From positions 263,439 through 327,438 of the forward strand of contig CAVSSK010000011.1 in assembly GCA_963730395.1 (NCBI GenBank): a stretch of DNA of 64,000 bases. Reading direction: 5' to 3'. Under the pieces are notes generated by a model. The model made no database searches. It worked only from the letters and a program-made list of their open reading frames with translations, and had not been told where the DNA came from. A program made the position numbers and the translations under genes. Shown here in pieces: positions 27,112 through 36,236 of the stretch. Position 1 is the stretch's first letter. Each line of letters starts with the position of its first letter. The DNA comes from Bog-473 sp963730395 (GTDB lineage: Bacteria; Actinomycetota; Acidimicrobiia; Acidimicrobiales; RAAP-2).

Positions 27112-27247
27112 TTTGCAGACGCTGCGCCCGCAGCCTGGGGGGTGACCCAGCTGCCGGGTAGCGGCGAGGTGTCTTTCCGGCCTGTAGGGAATCGCTGGCC
27201 GCTGCCTATCCGCGATCACGAACCATGCTCGGCTTAACGTTGAGCGC

Positions 27248-27424
27248 ATGGACCCCACCGGCATGAACGACAGAGCGCTAGTGGAGCGCTACGACGCCCT
27301 ACGTGCGGACCTCGACCGTACCCGTGAAATGGATAAGCGCCTGGCGCTGCACCGGGAACTTCAGAACCTCGCGGCCGAACGCCAACGTCGGCATCCCCTG
27401 GCGATCACCCCTCTTCGTTCCTGA
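27248..27424 (+). CDS. small charged helical protein
   Basis: 58 codons from ATG: MDPTGMNDRALVERYDALRA, then DLDRTREMDKRLALHREL and QNLAAERQRRH. It is strongly amphipathic and charged with a coiled-coil look. No recognised family. Codon usage is consistent with coding, but the call rests only on that and on the open frame. Confidence 0.4.
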   Translation: MDPTGMNDRALVERYDALRADLDRTREMDKRLALHRELQNLAAERQRRHPLAITPLRS

Positions 27425-27556
27425 CGAGCGGACCAGACCAGGGCAACGTGCCCAGGCTCTTACGTTCCCTTGTCCGTTTCACGGTCAATCACTGCGACAA
27501 ACCCTGCTCGTCCAGGTCGCCGGCAGCCACCGCCAGCATCGGTAGGTTCTCCCTCC

Positions 27557-28070
27557 ATGGAGCAGGCTCTCGCCGATCTGGCTGGTCCGGATCTGCGCGT
27601 TCTTTTCTGCGGGATCAATCCCGGAACGCTCTCGGGTGACCTCGGCCTGCATTTCGCCCGGCCGGGAAATCGCTTCTGGAAGTTGCTCTGTGCCGGTGGA
27701 TTCACCGAGTCCGTTCTCTTACCAGCCGAGCAGCACATTCTGCCTGGGCTCGGCATAGGCATCACGAACCTGGTGGGGCGGGTGACTGCCGCCGCCAGCG
27801 AACTCAGTGTCGCCGAACTGCGTGAAGGCGCGGCGCAACTCGAGGCCAAGGTGGCAATTCTGCGGCCCCGCTGCGTCGCGGTGCTCGGGCTGCAGGCGTA
27901 CCGGACGGCCTTTCGTAGACCAGAAGCCGTAATCGGCCGCCAGCCCCAACTCCTCGGCCGGCACCCTTCTTTGGCTCTTACCCAACCCGAGCGGCCTCCA
28001 GGCCCATTATCAGCTGCCTGAAATGAATGAGATGTTCAAATTGCTCTTCGTCGCCACTGAGCCAGGCTGA
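27557..28070 (+). CDS. mug: Mug-type G/U mismatch-specific DNA glycosylase (frameshifted)
   Basis: ~170 aa. Motif 1 is FCGINPGTLSGDLGLHFARP with RPGNRFWKLL next, the uracil/thymine glycosylase fold; ITNLVGRVTAAASEL follows. An extra base near 27957 shifts the end: after QPQLL the next frame reads TLLWLLPNPSGLQAHYQL, restoring motif 2 (NPSGL) and giving a stop at 28068. Removes uracil or ethenocytosine from mismatches in base-excision repair. Without the frame correction motif 2 would be lost. Confidence 0.88.
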
Positions 28071-28399
28071 CGGGATTACCTCATCCTCTAGGGCCAAAGA
28101 GGATTCGGCTGATCACTCTGCGGGTCTGCGACATGACCCCTTTCGATCTGCACGGGTATCCCCGTATGGTCATGGATCACGGCGCCCCAGGGTGTAACCC
28201 ACTTCGCCTAACGAATGACCGTCGTGCCCAAAGTGGGTACCGGTAGTTGCTCAGTGCCGAGTTGTTGACATCTGCTCTGAGCGGGCGCAACGTGGGTGTG
28301 GCGACCTTTGTAAACCCGCGGGACGCCAGCAACAAGGGCCAAAGGGGTTGAACGGCCCTCATGTGACCCGGTTGCACAGATCAAAGGGGGTAAGAAGCA
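28071..28399. other. intergenic stretch with no supported gene
   Basis: About 330 bp upstream of the next small gene. It contains several imperfect inverted repeats but no convincing promoter or gene. Confidence 0.35.
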
Positions 28400-28678
28400 A
28401 TGAAATATGTCGTGATCAGTCGGCTTGCTCCTGGTGTCGACGGCGCTCGCAAGGCCTTCGAGGTGTTCTTGAAGGCCGGGTTACCAGCAGGAACCGAATC
28501 CGTGTGGGCGGGCGCGGATGGGAAGACATTCGTCAACATCGTCGAAAGCGAGACCCCGGACATTGCAGCTGCGTCCACATATGCACCGTTTTTCGAGGAG
28601 TCGACTGTCATCCCTGTTGTTGCCGTTGACGACGCCTGGATGGAAGCCATCCGCACTGCCCAAGCCAACTGGGACTAG
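28400..28678 (+). CDS. small conserved protein, DUF3303-like
   Basis: 92 aa, soluble. The start MKYVVISRLAPGVDGARKAF and the alternating beta/alpha pattern (VWAGADGKTFVNIVES; IPVVAVDDAWMEAI) suggest a ferredoxin-like dimeric alpha/beta-barrel of the DUF3303 type. GGGGGTAAG lies before the ATG. No functional partner next to it. Confidence 0.65.
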   Translation: MKYVVISRLAPGVDGARKAFEVFLKAGLPAGTESVWAGADGKTFVNIVESETPDIAAASTYAPFFEESTVIPVVAVDDAWMEAIRTAQANWD

Positions 28679-28953
28679 GGGTCACTGGACGGCCAGCCTC
28701 GAATGAACAACGACCCTTCCCCAACAGTCGAAGGGTCAGACACTCGGCATGCTTGCCGACGAGGGAGGGTGTCAGTGACCGAAAGTGCTCCGGGGGAAGT
28801 GGGACAGTCGTCAGCTGATGTGGACTTCGGCTCGATCAGTTCCGACGGGACCGCTAGCCAGTGCCCTCGCGATAAGCCTGGTGGATCATGAGGAGATCCC
28901 AGAGCACGACGACAGCCGTACGGGTCAGGGACCTAGCTCGGTACCATCATTGT

Positions 28954-29199
28954 GTGCGCGGACCCATCAGGAATGAGGCGCCGGACAACGCAGTGCTCGA
29001 CGGTGGTCCCCTGGACGGGAGGGAGCATCGTGTCGAATCCGACACCACCGAGCTTCTCGTCGTGATGGAGGACGGAGCCAGGCACATCTACGTTGCGTGC
29101 GAGAGGGTCCAGGCTCTACCAGATGGACGGGTAGTGCCTGTCTTTGAGTATCGGGGGCGGAACTACCCACTCCGTTCCTCTGGCACCGGGGCCGCCTAG
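28954..29199 (+). CDS. small conserved hypothetical protein
   Basis: 81 aa from GTG. The segment NAVLDGGPLDGREHRVESDT, then HIYVACERVQALPDGR and VFEYRGRNYPL is a pattern seen in many short actinobacterial hypothetical proteins. A longer frame starts at 28888. No function known to me. Confidence 0.6.
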   Translation: MRGPIRNEAPDNAVLDGGPLDGREHRVESDTTELLVVMEDGARHIYVACERVQALPDGRVVPVFEYRGRNYPLRSSGTGAA

Positions 29200-29285
29200 C
29201 GTCCGGCCTTCGAGGGCCAGTTCGTCAAGACGGCTTGCCGTGGAAATCTGGATCGGCATCGCGGGCAAGGTGCAGAAGCGCTCGT

Positions 29286-29552
29286 CTATCCCTCGACCAG
29301 GATCACCATCGTCTCGGGCAGAACCCCATCGTGCTTCATGGCCTCGGCGGCAGCCTCTGACTGCATGGCGGATGCGAATGCATCCATGTCGGGAACGTCC
29401 ATGAGGACCGCCACCTTCGTGGGGTCGTCTGGGCTCACGAAGGTCCTGATGTTGGTGACGCCGAGCGGGCCAAAGAGCTCTTCGCGCTTGGGCGAGTTCA
29501 GCCAGTGATCCTTACCCTTCGAGATTTCATGGTGCCCAATCACGGTCGGCAT
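29286..29552 (-). CDS. small conserved protein, possible dimeric alpha/beta-barrel
   Basis: 88 aa: MPTVIGHHEISKGKDHWLNS, then RTFVSPDDPTKVAVLMDVPD and a helical end with AAAEAMKHDGVLPETMVIL. It resembles short monooxygenase/EthD-like proteins but lacks residues that would fix a reaction. AAAGAGGACACC precedes the ATG. Confidence 0.65.
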   Translation of the reverse strand: MPTVIGHHEISKGKDHWLNSPKREELFGPLGVTNIRTFVSPDDPTKVAVLMDVPDMDAFASAMQSEAAAEAMKHDGVLPETMVILVEG

Positions 29553-29804
29553 GGTGTCCTCTTTCTATGGTCAGGAGTGAGGGTAGTTCATCTTCGGTTC
29601 GCAACGACGCCAACACCCATCTCATGAGGATATGGGGCCAGGCGATTGGCTCGTTGGGCGGGAACCCAAATAGTGGGCGAAAGCGCAGCGAAAAGGCGGC
29701 GCCCCTGTGTGCCGAAGTGTCCGACCCTCCCGGGGAACGGGGACACCCAACCTACGCCGGGTTCCACACTTTCGGACGGCCGGGCGACGACGTACGCTTG
29801 CGCG

Positions 29805-29933
29805 ATGACCGACGTCCAGGTCAGCTACCGGTTGGTGTCGAGCGGCTTCGACGCGGCGGTCAAGGCGGTGGCCCCTGACCAATGGGAGGCTCAGTCCCCT
29901 TGCGAGCAGTCTTGTGAAGGTCCGCGCCCATGA
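29805..29933 (+). pseudogene. truncated mycothiol-dependent maleylpyruvate isomerase-type fragment
   Basis: 42 codons: MTDVQVSYRLVSSGFDAAVK, then AVAPDQWEAQSPCEQ. These match the first helix and the DxWxxxSPCExW block of TIGR03086/MDMPI N-terminal domains, where Trp-Thr should follow; here the frame runs to a stop after SCEGPRP. Probably a relic of a mycothiol-utilising DinB-like protein. Confidence 0.5.
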
Positions 29934-30135
29934 GCGCCCATGCCCTCGGCCTAACTTCGCCTTCTGCGGCCAGGCTCCCATCCTCCCGGCGTTACTCCAC
30001 ACGTTGTCACGGTCGTTGCAGCGCGGCAGCTATCGTTCGGCCGGCTGATCGGCTGACCAAATCGTGCGCTCGGGGCGGACGATCCTGCCGGTGATCGACT
30101 ATCGACGATGAGGTCGAAGACCCTAGGATCAGCGG

Positions 30136-30387
30136 GTGCCAGGAACTGGTGATCATCCGAATGTCGAAGAGCGGGTCAGCGAGCTGAAAGCGTCAATCGG
30201 CAAGTACCTCACCGGTGCGGAGGAGCCAACGGCAGAATCACTTGCTGAGTTGACGAGAGCGGTCCACGAGCTGGCCGACCATGTCGTGGACCTTCACAAA
30301 CGATTCGAGAGAATCGAGAAGTCACTTCCCGAGTGGACGACCCAGGGTTGGATGCCACCTCCGGGAGGGGGAGCCGAGGACCGCTGA
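30136..30387 (+). CDS. small coiled-coil-like hypothetical protein
   Basis: 83 aa from GTG. Residues 8-65 (VEERVSELKASIGKYLTGAE, then LAELTRAVHELADHVVDLHK) are amphipathic helix, followed by a Pro/Gly-rich tail ending GWMPPPGGGAEDR. No recognised family. Confidence 0.5.
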   Translation: MPGTGDHPNVEERVSELKASIGKYLTGAEEPTAESLAELTRAVHELADHVVDLHKRFERIEKSLPEWTTQGWMPPPGGGAEDR

Positions 30388-30533
30388 CAGCACGCCGAAG
30401 GCTATCGAGTCGTGCGGCGAACCCGGCAACTGGGACATTTGCGGATCGCGCTGTAGGGGCGTTACCAACGCGTCAAGCTCTGGGCTGTCTATCCTTCCGT
30501 CAGCGAGATTGCGAAGTGCACGGAGACTCCAAG

Positions 30534-30968
30534 ATGCCGAATCCGAGCTACGCCGCCTACCGGGCGGCCGACCCCTACTTCAATCTGGTTCGAGGGGCGC
30601 TAGGAGACCACGTTGACGGCGAGCACTTCTTCGACATCGTCTCTGATGACGTCGTCTATGAGGTCCTCTACGTGTTTCCGGGTTGGCCTCGCAGTATCCA
30701 GGGGCGCTCTGCCCTGATGGCTCAGTTCAAGGGTTATGGCGACAACATTGAGCTTCAGTCCGCCGACCATTTGATCACTCGAAAGCTCGAGGGGGGCCGT
30801 GACTTCGTCCTCGAATATGAAGTCCACGGGACCATCCTTGCCACAGGCGTGCAGTACGACAATCGATTTTGCTCAATTGTCGAAATTGAGGACCGGAAGA
30901 TCGCGCGCTGGAGGGATTACATGGACTCTCTCGCAGCCTGGAATGCATTGACGGTGCAGACTCAATAG
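30534..30968 (+). CDS. SnoaL-like / NTF2-fold protein
   Basis: 144 aa. The sequence MPNPSYAAYRAADPYFNLVR, then DDVVYEVLYVFPGWPRSIQG, VLEYEVHGTILATGVQYDN and the C-terminal IARWRDYMDSLAAW matches the nuclear-transport-factor-2-like fold. Members isomerise, hydrate or bind small polyketide-like molecules; the substrate here is unknown. The ATG at 30534 is chosen because upstream sequence in frame shows no family likeness. Confidence 0.8.
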   Translation: MPNPSYAAYRAADPYFNLVRGALGDHVDGEHFFDIVSDDVVYEVLYVFPGWPRSIQGRSALMAQFKGYGDNIELQSADHLITRKLEGGRDFVLEYEVHGTILATGVQYDNRFCSIVEIEDRKIARWRDYMDSLAAWNALTVQTQ

Positions 30969-31285
30969 CCGAGACACGCGACCGACTCATGACGTCCCGC
31001 CTGGCAAGTATCACGTAACCGATTACATCGTCCTCTTGAGCGAGACAAAGAGATCGCGTGGGATCTCGGCCCGAATTCCGGTTGCGCATTTCTAGGGATA
31101 CCGCCCGGATTCTGATGGGGATGAGGTCACCAACGTGACGGCTGCTACCGATCTCCCTGAGGCCCATCTCCTTCTGGTGGCGGACTTTGTCATGTGCTCG
31201 CAAACCGTCGGGCATTGCTCGGTACAGATGCTCCATTCGTGCCGAGCGGCGTGCGCGCCGAAGCGCGTTCGAGGAAAATGGGGTC
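30969..31285. other. intergenic stretch with no supported gene
   Basis: About 316 bp without a gene I can support. A plus-strand frame entering the next gene is open from 31187, but its extra N-terminal residues are Arg-rich and unlike a protein start. Confidence 0.35.
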
Positions 31286-31864
31286 GTGAGCCCCAGTTCC
31301 AAGGACCTCGACGCTGGGTTTGCGTGGCGGGGTGAGACCGGGATGGTCCACGTCGAATGTGTTCCGAACACCGATCCTGAGTTCTACGGATGTTGGTGGT
31401 CGGTCGCGGAAGGGTTTCCCGTGTGCACCGCAACCGTCGACTACCCTGCCCGCGGCTACCGTTCGATGTTCGGATGGGTGCAGGTCGTTCGCTCCACCGA
31501 CAACGAATCCGGTGGGTTGCGATTCGAACTGGACCCGTTCGGGCTCTTCGGCGACGCACCTTCTCCTTACTGCTGGTACGGACAGCGCCCGCTCCTCTTC
31601 GACGCTCCATCGCGTTCGGTCCGGCAGCCCCTTGAGTGGGTGGCGCACAGCTTCCTGGCAACTACTCCCCTCGACGAGGTCGCGCAGTTGAAGGCTCGGC
31701 GCGTCGTGCCTCTCGTGGGGTTCTCGTGGGGCTTTACCGACACGGGCAGCAGCGTCATCCTCAGTGACATCGAGGTGCTGACAGACCGTGAGTGGACGAT
31801 GCATCTCGACCTACTTCGACAGGGTTACCCGATGTGGCTCTTTGCAGAGGGAACCGACAGGTAG
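31286..31864 (+). CDS. hypothetical protein
   Basis: 192 aa from GTG. A soluble, Trp/Phe-rich protein (FYGCWWSVAEGFPVC; SMFGWVQVVRSTDNESGG; FGDAPSPYCWYGQRPLLFDA; PLVGFSWGFTDTGSSVIL). It looks like a real folded protein but I recognise no family. The GTG at 31286 is chosen because the preceding frame is Arg-rich. Confidence 0.6.
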   Translation: MSPSSKDLDAGFAWRGETGMVHVECVPNTDPEFYGCWWSVAEGFPVCTATVDYPARGYRSMFGWVQVVRSTDNESGGLRFELDPFGLFGDAPSPYCWYGQRPLLFDAPSRSVRQPLEWVAHSFLATTPLDEVAQLKARRVVPLVGFSWGFTDTGSSVILSDIEVLTDREWTMHLDLLRQGYPMWLFAEGTDR

Positions 31865-31939
31865 CACGGCGCCGAGGCGTCAGCCGGCCTGGAGCCACGA
31901 GTGTCCTCGTCCGTCGGGACGACGGATCGCACTTCCTGG

Positions 31940-31969
31940 TTGACAGGCACCCAAATAGCTGCTTATTAT
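31940..31969 (+). promoter_or_regulatory. sigma70-type promoter for the AHSA1-ArsR operon
   Basis: A perfect TTGACA -35 box and a TATTAT -10 box are separated by 18 bp. Transcription would start near 31976, just before an inverted repeat and 60-odd bases ahead of the GTG at 32039. A rare AT-rich patch in this window. Confidence 0.7.
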
Positions 31970-31980
31970 TAAGGGTACCC

Positions 31981-31996
31981 GGATAGCTGCATATCC
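31981..31996. promoter_or_regulatory. inverted repeat, candidate ArsR operator
   Basis: GGATA-GCTGCA-TATCC lies at the predicted transcription start. The octamer ATAGCTGC within it also occurs 28 bp upstream, inside the promoter spacer. The second gene of the operon encodes an ArsR-type HTH, so autorepression through this site is likely. Confidence 0.55.
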
Positions 31997-32038
31997 CTGG
32001 TAAGTTGCTAAATCGACGATCACACAGAGGAGGATCAA

Positions 32039-32476
32039 GTGCCGGACATCAGACATCGCGTGGTCATCTCAGCCCCGCTCGGAAGCGTGTACGAGGCAGT
32101 GGCCAAGACGGACGGGATCTCCGAATGGTGGACCCGAGACGGCGTCCGGGGGGAGTCCAGTGAGGGCTCCAAACTTCGATTCTTCTTCGGTCAGCCCGAG
32201 CCAGCCGCCGTCATGGAGGTGACTCGGCTGGATCCCGACGGGCATGTGCACTGGAACTGCGTCGAAGGTGCTGACGAGTGGGTCGGGACCAAACTTGCCT
32301 TCGACCTCACTCAGTCTGGCGACGAAACCGTGGTTCTGTTCACCCACGCCGACTGGCGGGATCCGAGCGAATTCATGGCCCATTGCAGCGCCAGGTGGGC
32401 TTACTTCATCCTGAGCCTCAAGAGCCTCGTGGAGACCGGAAAGGGCACTCCCTTCCCAGACGACCTGAGGTTCTGA
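32039..32476 (+). CDS. SRPBCC/AHSA1-domain protein
   Basis: 145 aa, whole length an activator-of-Hsp90-like START-related domain: HRVVISAPLGSVYEAVAKTD, then GISEWWTRDGVRGE, the LRFFFG strand and the C-terminal long helix ARWAYFILSLKSLVETGKG. Binds hydrophobic ligands in relatives. Starts at GTG after GGAGGATCAA. First gene of a two-gene operon with the ArsR-AHSA1 fusion, 21 bp apart. Confidence 0.88.
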   Translation: MPDIRHRVVISAPLGSVYEAVAKTDGISEWWTRDGVRGESSEGSKLRFFFGQPEPAAVMEVTRLDPDGHVHWNCVEGADEWVGTKLAFDLTQSGDETVVLFTHADWRDPSEFMAHCSARWAYFILSLKSLVETGKGTPFPDDLRF

Positions 32477-32497
32477 CGGCTGGAGGGGAAGCCGGTC

Positions 32498-33307
32498 ATG
32501 GTGGACGTCTTCAAGGCGCTCTCAGACCCGACGCGTCGTCACCTGCTGGATCGCCTGAACGACCGCAATGGACAGAGCCTGCGGGAACTCTCCGAGGGCC
32601 TGGGCATGGCCCGTCAGTCCGTGAGCAAGCACCTGGCGATCCTCGAAGCAGCCAATCTCGTGTCGACGATCCGCCAGGGTCGAGAGAAGCTGCACTATCT
32701 CAACGCGGTGCCAATCAACGATATCGCTGAACGCTGGATCAAGCGGTACGACCAAGAACGAGTCCGGGCCCTGTCGGACTTGAAGCGAGCCCTGGAGGAC
32801 ACGCCGATGGAAAAACCGGAATTCGTCTACACGACTTACATCAGGACCACACCCGAACGTTTGTGGCAGGCACTGACCGAACCGTCGTTCACCCGTCGTT
32901 GGTGGCAGACCACCTTCGAAACGGACTGGAAGGTGGGGTCACCTATGGTGTGGGACAACAACGGCATCATCATCGCCGACCCAGAACAGATCGTTCTCGA
33001 ATCCGATCCGTATCGGAGACTCGCCTACAGGTGGCATACCTTTACACCGGAGCTGAATGAGCGTGCTCAATTTGGAGATGAGGTGTTTGCCAAGCTCTCA
33101 AGCGAGCGTCGTTCACGAGTTGCCTTCGAAATCGAGCCGGTTGGTGAGCTGGTCAAACTGACCGTCGTTCATGACGACTTCGAGCCCGGAAGCACTGCGG
33201 CAACGATGGTGCGGAACGGCTGGCCTGTGTTCGTTTCCAGCCTGAAGACGCTTCTCGAAACGGGTGAGCCCCTCGCCTCCACCCGGGTCAAAAGGGAGGC
33301 GGAATGA
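32498..33307 (+). CDS. ArsR-family HTH fused to an AHSA1/SRPBCC domain
   Basis: 269 aa. Residues 1-100 are an ArsR winged helix (VFKALSDPTRRHLLDRLNDR; SLRELSEGLGMARQSVSKHL; LVSTIRQGREKLHYLN) without metal-binding Cys/His sets. Residues 105-260 are an AHSA1 domain (FVYTTYIRTTPERLWQALTE; SFTRRWWQTTFETDWKVGSP). The fusion suggests a one-component regulator sensing a ligand in its SRPBCC pocket and controlling its own operon through the site at 31981-31996 (inference). Confidence 0.9.
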   Translation: MVDVFKALSDPTRRHLLDRLNDRNGQSLRELSEGLGMARQSVSKHLAILEAANLVSTIRQGREKLHYLNAVPINDIAERWIKRYDQERVRALSDLKRALEDTPMEKPEFVYTTYIRTTPERLWQALTEPSFTRRWWQTTFETDWKVGSPMVWDNNGIIIADPEQIVLESDPYRRLAYRWHTFTPELNERAQFGDEVFAKLSSERRSRVAFEIEPVGELVKLTVVHDDFEPGSTAATMVRNGWPVFVSSLKTLLETGEPLASTRVKREAE

Positions 33308-33590
33308 ATCTGACCTGTCGTGCTCCGGGCCGGGCCGGGCAGGTCGCGCCCCCAACGTCGGGAATGGGCCAACCCCGCCCCGCCTGCCCGGTAGGGACTA
33401 CGCCCACAACGTGGATCCTGGTTGGCGTATGGTCCAACGTGAACGTGGACGACCTGAGCCGGCCTGTTCGGGAGGTCCGAGCCGTTCTCCCGCCCTGGTG
33501 TGGTTGGGTGAGACCGAAGGCGGGCTGAGATCCCCGAGTCTCAGATCGGGTGCCGCGAGCGGCCACGGCGGCGCAGTGGTCGTGAACCGC

Positions 33591-34133
33591 TCAGGCCCTG
33601 GGGTGCAACAAGAACATCCTTGGCACGCGGTCCCCACAGGTCTCCAGATACCTGGCGTAGCCCGCATACACCGCGCAGAAACGAGGCCAGTTCCTGTCCC
33701 AACCGGCCTGGTCGACGAGCTCAGCCTCGACGGCGACGCGGACTTGGCTGACCTCGATGTCAGCCCGGGGATGGGCAAGCAGGTTCGCCGTCCATGCCGG
33801 GTGGGTGAACTGCCCGAAGTTGGTACCGACGACCACGAAATCGTCGCCATCACGTACGTAGAGCAGCGGCGACGTGCGCACCAAGCCGGACTTGACGCCG
33901 GTGGTATCCAGCAGCAAACCCGGAAGCCCATAGAGGCGGGTCATCGTGCGACCGCCCCGGCTCCGCATCACCCACGGATCCACCTTGGGCCCTAACCGAC
34001 GATACAGAGCGATGAACCCCTTCGTCGGCCCGAGTCTGCGGAAGACGCGTGTCATCAGGGTGCTGTGGACTGACTGCTCGAACTCTGCGATCTCGTCGAG
34101 CCGCGTCGCGAGTTCGGTGTCCGCAGACGTCAT
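33591..34133 (-). CDS. F420-dependent nitroreductase-family (DDN) protein
   Basis: 180 aa. It carries the deazaflavin-dependent nitroreductase signature: LYGLPGLLLDTTGVKSGLVR, PLLYVRDGDDFVVVGTNFGQ, HPAWTANLLAHPRADIEV. Such proteins use reduced F420 to reduce quinones or nitro compounds. The ATG at 34133 starts MTSADTELATRLDEI; an upstream start at 34151 is possible. Confidence 0.9.
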   Translation of the reverse strand: MTSADTELATRLDEIAEFEQSVHSTLMTRVFRRLGPTKGFIALYRRLGPKVDPWVMRSRGGRTMTRLYGLPGLLLDTTGVKSGLVRTSPLLYVRDGDDFVVVGTNFGQFTHPAWTANLLAHPRADIEVSQVRVAVEAELVDQAGWDRNWPRFCAVYAGYARYLETCGDRVPRMFLLHPRA

Positions 34134-34312
34134 ACGTCCATTGGAGCACAAACCGGTCTCCCGTGCTCACTCGGGGACGTCTGCGCCGTTGAAGGCGAGT
34201 GAGAGCCGCATAGACGACTGCGTATCCCTGGTGGCCGCGTGACCGGTCCCTGCACTGTGAGGGCGGGGGTGCGCAGCCGGCCAGAGTGCCTCACTCGGGG
34301 CATGATTCTGGG

Positions 34313-35173
34313 ATGGTGGTGTCGGGCTCCGAGCGGCATCGCCTCCGTAGAGGCTTCAACGACGACGCCCACGCGTACGACCGGACAAGACCCATCTGTC
34401 CGACCGAACTCTTCGACGACGTCTTTGCACTGACCGACTTGGCGCCGGGCAAGCGGGTACTGGAAATCGGCGCCGGCACCGGACAGGCATCACTCGCTCT
34501 CGCCCAGCGTGGCCTGGCGATCACAGCTCTCGAGTTGGGTCCAGGGCTGGCCGAACTGGCGAGGGAGAATCTCGCCCGCTTCGATACCGTCGAGGTAGTC
34601 ACCGGTTCCCTCGAGGACTGGGAACCTCCCGGGCGATCATTTGACGCAGTCGTGGCCTTCAACTCATTGCACTGGATTGACCCAGAGCTTCGTTACGTCA
34701 AACCCGCCGGTGTGCTGAGGCCGAGTGGATACCTGATCGTGGCCGGGTGCAGATGGGCCGTCCCGAGCGATGCCCAGCCCTTCTGGCGGGACGTCCAGGA
34801 GGATTACCGGGCGGTCGGGGCAAAGGGGGACCCGCCTCCAACTCCCGGAGCCATCGGGACGCAACACCTACCTGTGGACGCTCTGCAGTACTTCGAGGAG
34901 GTGGCGGCTCGTCGCTATCCGTTCACCGCCGAGTACACAGCAAGCGACTACGTGGTGAACCTCGGGACCCAAACTGTGAGCAAGGAACTGGGCGAGGACG
35001 CGAGAGGGCAGTTCTTGGCGAGAGTGGAAGCTCGCCTCTCCCGCCTCGGATCACCGAACTTGACGGCGTGGTTCGTCGGTCTGATGACCGTTGGCAGGCT
35101 CCGCAGCGACGAACCAGCCGCGACTCACAACGGTCGCCCGCACACTGGGCGCCCACGGTCGCCGGGCCCATGA
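34313..35173 (+). CDS. class I SAM-dependent methyltransferase
   Basis: 286 aa Rossmann-fold methyltransferase: SAM motif I GKRVLEIGAGTGQASLAL, acidic end of beta2 in ITALELGPGLAELA, motif near SFDAVVAFNSLHWID. The N-terminal FNDDAHAYDRTRPICPTELF is typical of ubiquinone/menaquinone-like small-molecule methyltransferases. The ~40 C-terminal residues are low complexity. It converges on the PhyH gene, the stops being about 4 bp apart. Confidence 0.88.
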   Translation: MVVSGSERHRLRRGFNDDAHAYDRTRPICPTELFDDVFALTDLAPGKRVLEIGAGTGQASLALAQRGLAITALELGPGLAELARENLARFDTVEVVTGSLEDWEPPGRSFDAVVAFNSLHWIDPELRYVKPAGVLRPSGYLIVAGCRWAVPSDAQPFWRDVQEDYRAVGAKGDPPPTPGAIGTQHLPVDALQYFEEVAARRYPFTAEYTASDYVVNLGTQTVSKELGEDARGQFLARVEARLSRLGSPNLTAWFVGLMTVGRLRSDEPAATHNGRPHTGRPRSPGP

Positions 35174-35176
35174 CCG

Positions 35177-36067
35177 TTAGCCGGCCCGCAAATCGCCTTG
35201 CCACCGGGTGACATCGAGTCCGGGATAGCGGGTTGCGACGCCATCCAGGGTCTCTGGGGTCCAGTACGGATGGCCCGGTGGAGGGAACCCGAAGAGGAGC
35301 AGCTGGCGTACGGTCGCCTGTTCCACGAAGGGCCGCCAGTCTGGGTGAAATGACTGGTCACCCCAGGCGTGACGGGAGGTCCACGTGTTGTCCGTGTGCC
35401 GGTAGCTCACATGGATGCTGAAGCGTGCGGCGCGTGGTGCCGTCAACTCGGTCCCTCGGTGGAACGTATCGGTGCTGTAGGCGGCAACGGTTCCCGCTGG
35501 GCCAGCCCCGGAGATTTCATTGTCGTAGAGCTCGGCCTGCTCGCCACGCGCGTAGACGTGGGGTAGAGCCGGAAGGCCCGCCGTGTCAGTGAGCGGGACG
35601 AAATGAGTCGGGCCCAGGTCCTCGGTCACGTCGCTCAACCAGACGAAGAGCTCGAGGCCACGCCACCGGATGTCCCTCGATGGAGCGAGCGGTGTGTGGT
35701 TCAGGTAGTCGCGGTGATGCTCCTGCTCGTAGGTCGCTGCACCGGAGTATTTGACCCAGAGCTCCGAGGCGTAGATCCGAATGTCCTCCGTTCCGAAAGC
35801 GGTCTCGACGAATTCGATGACCTTGTCGTGCACGGCGAGGTTGCACAGGGGAACGGTCGGAAATGGGAAGGGGATCACGCCGCCATATTCGTCTCCGGTA
35901 TAGACGCGGTTGCGCTCGCTCGCTGGATCTTCGTGATATTCGTCAGCTGTTGGGTAGACCGAGGTCAGGCCGGCTGTGGCCAACTCCAGATCGGGCCCCG
36001 CGAGGTATCCGGGCAAGACAACGAAACCGTCACGACGCCAGTCGGCAGCAGCAGCGACGAGGTCCAT
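35177..36067 (-). CDS. phytanoyl-CoA dioxygenase (PhyH) family protein
   Basis: 296 aa Fe(II)/2-oxoglutarate-type oxygenase. WRRDGFVVLPGYLAGPDLE opens the fold; the iron facial triad is likely the H-x-D in EHHRDYLNHTPL with the distal His in STDTFHRGTELT, followed by the Arg in APRAARFSIHVSY. It hydroxylates a small substrate; which one is unknown. The ATG at 36067 is supported by where the fold begins; the longer frame upstream is antisense to the NlpC gene region. Confidence 0.88.
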   Translation of the reverse strand: MDLVAAAADWRRDGFVVLPGYLAGPDLELATAGLTSVYPTADEYHEDPASERNRVYTGDEYGGVIPFPFPTVPLCNLAVHDKVIEFVETAFGTEDIRIYASELWVKYSGAATYEQEHHRDYLNHTPLAPSRDIRWRGLELFVWLSDVTEDLGPTHFVPLTDTAGLPALPHVYARGEQAELYDNEISGAGPAGTVAAYSTDTFHRGTELTAPRAARFSIHVSYRHTDNTWTSRHAWGDQSFHPDWRPFVEQATVRQLLLFGFPPPGHPYWTPETLDGVATRYPGLDVTRWQGDLRAG

Positions 36068-36236
36068 GATCGGAGAATGCCACACCGTGCCACCGCAGTT
36101 GGTCCGGAGAACTTCTGTCTGGACACGTGCCCCGCGACGGGACGGCAGGACAGCTGGTGCGACGGGGCAGCCCGCTGGCCGATCGCCAATCCTCGGATCA
36201 CTCAACTTGCGGTGCGGTTGTGCCGATAATGGGCCC

